Below are positions 61,346 to 64,000 of a stretch of DNA of 64,000 nt, one piece after another. Both the position numbers and the translations under genes were made by a program. Below the pieces are notes generated by a model. It was not told where the DNA came from. It made no database searches and was given only the letters and a program-made list of their open reading frames with translations. This DNA is from JBBRYB01 sp038238115 (GTDB lineage: Bacteria; Actinomycetota; Actinomycetes; Propionibacteriales; Nocardioidaceae): assembly GCA_038238115.1 (NCBI GenBank), contig JBBRYB010000013.1:45384-109383 (forward strand). The letters are read 5' to 3'. Within the stretch, counting starts at the first letter, position 1. Every line of letters starts with the position of its first letter.

Positions 61346-62250
61346 CAGAACCCAGGCCGGTCCTGGTCGCGGGCGCATCGGGGTTCGTCGGACGGCGACT
61401 GTGCCCCGCGATCGAGGCCAGGGGCCACCGGGTCCAGGCGATGACCAGGCACCCCGACGGCTACCACGGAGTAGGCGAGGCGGTGCACGGTGACGTTCAC
61501 AACTCTGCCACGCTGGTCGACGCTCTCGACGGCTGTCGGGCGGCGTACTACCTCGTGCACAGCCTCGGCTCGAGAGACTTCGAGCGCATGGACGCCGAGG
61601 CCGCCTACGCATTCGGCAAGGCCGCCGCCGAGGCCGGAGTCGAGCAGATCGTCTACCTCGGCGGCCTGGGCCAGGACTCCGACGAGTTGTCGTCGCATTT
61701 GCGCAGCCGGCGCGATGTCGAGGGGCTGCTCGGCGGGTTCGGGGTGCCGGTCACGGTGTTGCGCGCGGGCATCATCGTGGGCAGCGGCGGGATCTCGTGG
61801 GAGATGACGCGCCAGCTGGTCCACCATCTCCCCGCGATGGTCACTCCACGCTGGGTGCGTACCCGGACGCAGCCGATCGCGGTCGCCGACGTCGTGCGCT
61901 ACCTCGTCGGCGTGCTCGACGAGCCGCGAGCCAAGGGGCAGGTCTTCGAGATCGGCGGCCCCGAAGTGCTGCAGTACTCCACGATGCTGCGCCGGGTGGC
62001 CGCGATCAGCGGGCGTCCGCTGGTGATCGTCCCGGTTCCCCTGCTGTCACCGGGCCTGTCGTCGCGCTGGCTGTCGCTGGTCACCGACGTCGACACCCAG
62101 ACCGGGCGGTCGCTGGTGGATTCGATGGCCAACGAGGTCGTGGTCCACGACGACAGCATCCGGTCGATCGTCCCGTTCGAGCCGATGGGGTATGACGATG
62201 CGGTCCGCACGGCGCTGAGCGAACACGCCGAGCGGACTCCGCCTCGATGA
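61342..62250 (+). CDS. NAD(P)-binding atypical SDR (YbjT/NmrA-like)
   Basis: 302 aa. N-terminal Rossmann motif PVLVAGASGFVGRRLCPAIE (about 6-25). It belongs to the atypical SDRs, with VHGDVHNSATLVDALDGCRA and AYYLVHSLGSRDFERMDAEA, then GVEQIVYLGGLGQDSDELSS. The active-site Tyr/Lys pair of classical SDRs is not obvious. No DUF2867 lipid domain follows, so it is shorter than the usual longer relatives. Start and stop both overlap the flanking genes by 4 bp. Confidence 0.82.
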   Translation: MTEPRPVLVAGASGFVGRRLCPAIEARGHRVQAMTRHPDGYHGVGEAVHGDVHNSATLVDALDGCRAAYYLVHSLGSRDFERMDAEAAYAFGKAAAEAGVEQIVYLGGLGQDSDELSSHLRSRRDVEGLLGGFGVPVTVLRAGIIVGSGGISWEMTRQLVHHLPAMVTPRWVRTRTQPIAVADVVRYLVGVLDEPRAKGQVFEIGGPEVLQYSTMLRRVAAISGRPLVIVPVPLLSPGLSSRWLSLVTDVDTQTGRSLVDSMANEVVVHDDSIRSIVPFEPMGYDDAVRTALSEHAERTPPR

Positions 62251-62999
62251 GCGCCACCAATTCCTGGTGGCGGCGGGCCAGGCGCGAGGTCGACTCACGC
62301 CTGCCGATGTCGCTGCTGCACGTGGTGCCCGTTCACCACTGCGAGCCGCCCTCCGTCGTACGCCGCAGACGCCGAGTGGTCTCGGGCGTCTCTCTGCTCG
62401 GCACCGGGTTGCTCGGGCTTTCGCTGTCGACCAGGCCCGGCTCCAAGGAGTTCTATGGGCTGACCGGTGCCGTGGCCGCCACGTGGATCGGCGGCGGTTT
62501 GCTGTCCGGTCCGCTGCACTTGGGCTGGATCCAGCACCGCGACCGGCGGCTGCGCCGGCCCATCCTCACTCCGGTGGCCACCGGAGTCGGAGCGTTCGGC
62601 TTCTTCTACGGCTGCGCGATGGTCGCCCGCAGCATCCCCGCACTCGACTCGGCGATCGGCAGGGTTCTCGTCTTTGCCGAGGAGGGCAATAGGCCTTCGG
62701 TTGTGGCGACGACGCTCGCCAACGGACTCGGCGAGGAGGTTTTCTTCCGCGGCGCGCTGTATGCGGCCCTCGCCCCTGATCGGGCTGCCGTCTTCTCGAC
62801 CGGCGTCTACGTCTTGGCGACGGCGTCCACCCGCAACCCCGCACTGATGCTCGCGGCCGGTGTGATGGGCACGCTGTTCGCCCTGCAGCGGCGGGCCTCC
62901 GGCGGTCTCCAGGCGCCGGTGCTGACCCACCTCACCTGGTCCACCCTGATGGTGCGATACCTGCCGTCCCTTTTCCGCCGGGCCCAGCGCCGGGGCTGA
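62247..62999 (+). CDS. CPBP-family intramembrane glutamic protease
   Basis: 250 aa. Membrane protein with about six hydrophobic segments. Catalytic EExxR is NGLGEEVFFRGALYAALA (E163, E164, R168), and the downstream His is H228 in APVLTHLTWSTLMV. Related to CAAX processing/Abi proteases; bacterial members mature or inactivate membrane peptides. It is the last gene of the operon with the FHA and SDR proteins, starting 4 bp inside the SDR gene. The substrate is unknown. Confidence 0.85.
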   Translation: MSATNSWWRRARREVDSRLPMSLLHVVPVHHCEPPSVVRRRRRVVSGVSLLGTGLLGLSLSTRPGSKEFYGLTGAVAATWIGGGLLSGPLHLGWIQHRDRRLRRPILTPVATGVGAFGFFYGCAMVARSIPALDSAIGRVLVFAEEGNRPSVVATTLANGLGEEVFFRGALYAALAPDRAAVFSTGVYVLATASTRNPALMLAAGVMGTLFALQRRASGGLQAPVLTHLTWSTLMVRYLPSLFRRAQRRG

Positions 63000-63538
63000 C
63001 CTGCTCCTCGAGAGGCCGTCTCCAAGGACCGCCCGCGAGCGGGCACGGACTGGAGAGTCACACCGAGCGCCCCTTGGATGCGGCGTACGCGTCTGTATCT
63101 CGAATGCGACCAAGGCGGACACGGACGCGACCGAGACGTTCGAGCCGCCGCCGGTCCCCTGCATGACTGTTGAAGACCTGCCGCGCGAAGACCTGGTGGC
63201 CGCCATCGATGAGGGGACCATAGCCGCTGCTGATCACCTGATATCCGGGGCTGCTGCCCATCCCGGACCGCAGTTGATCTTCGGGAGACAACGCACCGGC
63301 CCGAAAATAACGTCGGGCGCCTTTACGTGCCGCGCCAACTCAGCACGGAGCCGGTCTACAACACCGCATGCCTTGATCATCCCCGCTTCCGCGGCAGCGG
63401 GCCGTATGACGATCCCTCTCCGGACGGATCGTCTGCGGTGAAGAACAGGATCCGGCAGGGACGTCACGATCGCCTCGGAACACAGCGCCACGAGATCCTT
63501 GGGTGGTCTGAAGCCCGCGCTGATCCGACGTCGGGCAC
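63000..63538. other. Gene-poor stretch after the CPBP operon
   Basis: 540 bp without a recognisable gene. Short minus-strand frames (for example QVISSGYGPLIDGGHQVFAR around 63180-63240, and AAAEAGMIKACGVVDRLRAE around 63330-63400) have natural-looking composition but lie in different frames and match no family I know. They may be decayed coding sequence. Confidence 0.35.
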
Positions 63539-64000
63539 TCAGCGCCTGGTCTCGTACCTGGTCAGCACCACGCCGTCGGGAAACGTCCGGGTCTCCACCA
63601 GGCTCAGGTTCACCCAGTCGTCCAGGGCTGTGAAGAACGGCGTGCCGCCGCCCACCAGGACCGGATGGGTGACGATCGCGTATTCGTCGATCAGCCCGGC
63701 CCGCATGGCCGCCCAGGCGAGTGTGGCACCGCCGATGTCCATGAAGCCGCCGTCGTCGGCCTTGAGTCGGGTGATCTCGGTGACCGCGTCGCCGGTGCCC
63801 AGGCGGGTGTTCCAGTCGACCTTGCTGGTCGTCGAGGAGAACACCACCTTCGGCATGTCCCGCCAGCGGCGGGCGAACTCGATCTGCGCCGGTGTGGCGC
63901 CAGGCTGCTGGTCGGCGGTCGGCCAGTGGGAGCTCATCGTCTCCCACAGTTTGCGCCCGTACAGCGCCAGGCCCGTCGCCCCCACCCGGTCGGACCACCA
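63539..64000 (-). CDS. Dihydrofolate reductase/RibD-family protein, 5' end cut by window edge
   Basis: About 153 codons visible, entering from the right edge (WWSDRVGATGLALYGRKLWE). The RibD C-terminal/DHFR-like fold is clear: KVVFSSTTSKVDWNTRLGTG, then GFMDIGGATLAWAAMRAGLI and DEYAIVTHPVLVGGGTPFFT. Such YyaP/YwjB-like proteins resemble the reductase half of RibD; substrate uncertain. A GTG at 63985 could start a shorter version, but the frame stays open to the edge and the fold needs more N-terminus. Confidence 0.8.
   Translation of the reverse strand, partial: WWSDRVGATGLALYGRKLWETMSSHWPTADQQPGATPAQIEFARRWRDMPKVVFSSTTSKVDWNTRLGTGDAVTEITRLKADDGGFMDIGGATLAWAAMRAGLIDEYAIVTHPVLVGGGTPFFTALDDWVNLSLVETRTFPDGVVLTRYETRR

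Overview
The window is GC-rich DNA from an actinobacterium, most like a Nocardioidaceae or Intrasporangiaceae relative. The evidence is the strong G/C bias at third codon positions, the frequent GTG and TTG starts, and actinobacterial markers: Mca of mycothiol metabolism, WS/DGAT, ANTAR and SARP regulators, DUF4307, DUF4245 and DUF6542. The run ilvA-greA-DUF4307-mca-DUF255-trhA-uppS-phoH-fumC-glpX-xseBA-ispH-ychF is chromosomal backbone. I saw no tRNA, rRNA, CRISPR array, insertion sequence or phage gene.

Layout. 0-8.5 kb: chromate resistance genes (chrA cut by the left edge, chrB split in two), a GAF-ANTAR regulator, a sulfite-oxidase-type molybdoenzyme, small membrane proteins, an SGNH hydrolase and cystathionine beta-synthase. 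8.5-16 kb: hairpins and repeats, a HAD hydrolase, a three-subunit molybdenum hydroxylase, msrA, a frameshifted GNAT-Nudix gene and a secreted CHRD protein. 16-24 kb: metB, an orphan MutL-type protein, a MarR/MFS pair, ilvA and a decayed drrAB-type exporter. 24-39.7 kb: greA, mca, DUF255, trhA, uppS, phoH, an orphan sugar-type ABC ATPase, a secreted transglycosylase-like protein, fumC, arfB, a spermidine-synthase-like protein and an aldo/keto reductase. 39.7-56.2 kb: WS/DGAT, a divergent MBL protein, an alpha/beta hydrolase, glpX, the molybdate operon with its own HTH-TOBE gene, xseBA, ispH, rmuC, a cyclase and ychF. 56.2-59.1 kb: a gene graveyard holding a shattered SARP-nSTAND regulator and pieces of three other genes. 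59.2-63 kb: a MerR-DICT regulator divergent from a tightly coupled four-gene operon (81-aa protein, FHA protein, NAD(P)-binding protein, CPBP protease). The right edge cuts a DHFR/RibD-family gene.

How the genes fit together. Molybdenum is a recurring theme: the mod operon could supply Mo to the two molybdoenzymes. cbs and metB belong to transsulfuration. fumC and glpX are central carbon genes, and ispH and uppS serve isoprenoid and cell-wall lipid supply.

Four observations stand out. Many genes have a NANNNT hexamer exactly 6 bp before the start codon, the signature of leaderless transcripts. Several families of short intergenic repeats occur, one shared between 5.7 and 41.2 kb and another between 8.6 and 37.4 kb. 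Reading-frame lesions are concentrated in accessory genes. The MerR-DICT/FHA/CPBP operon is the best candidate here for an uncharacterised system. All calls come from reading the sequence; no database search was run.
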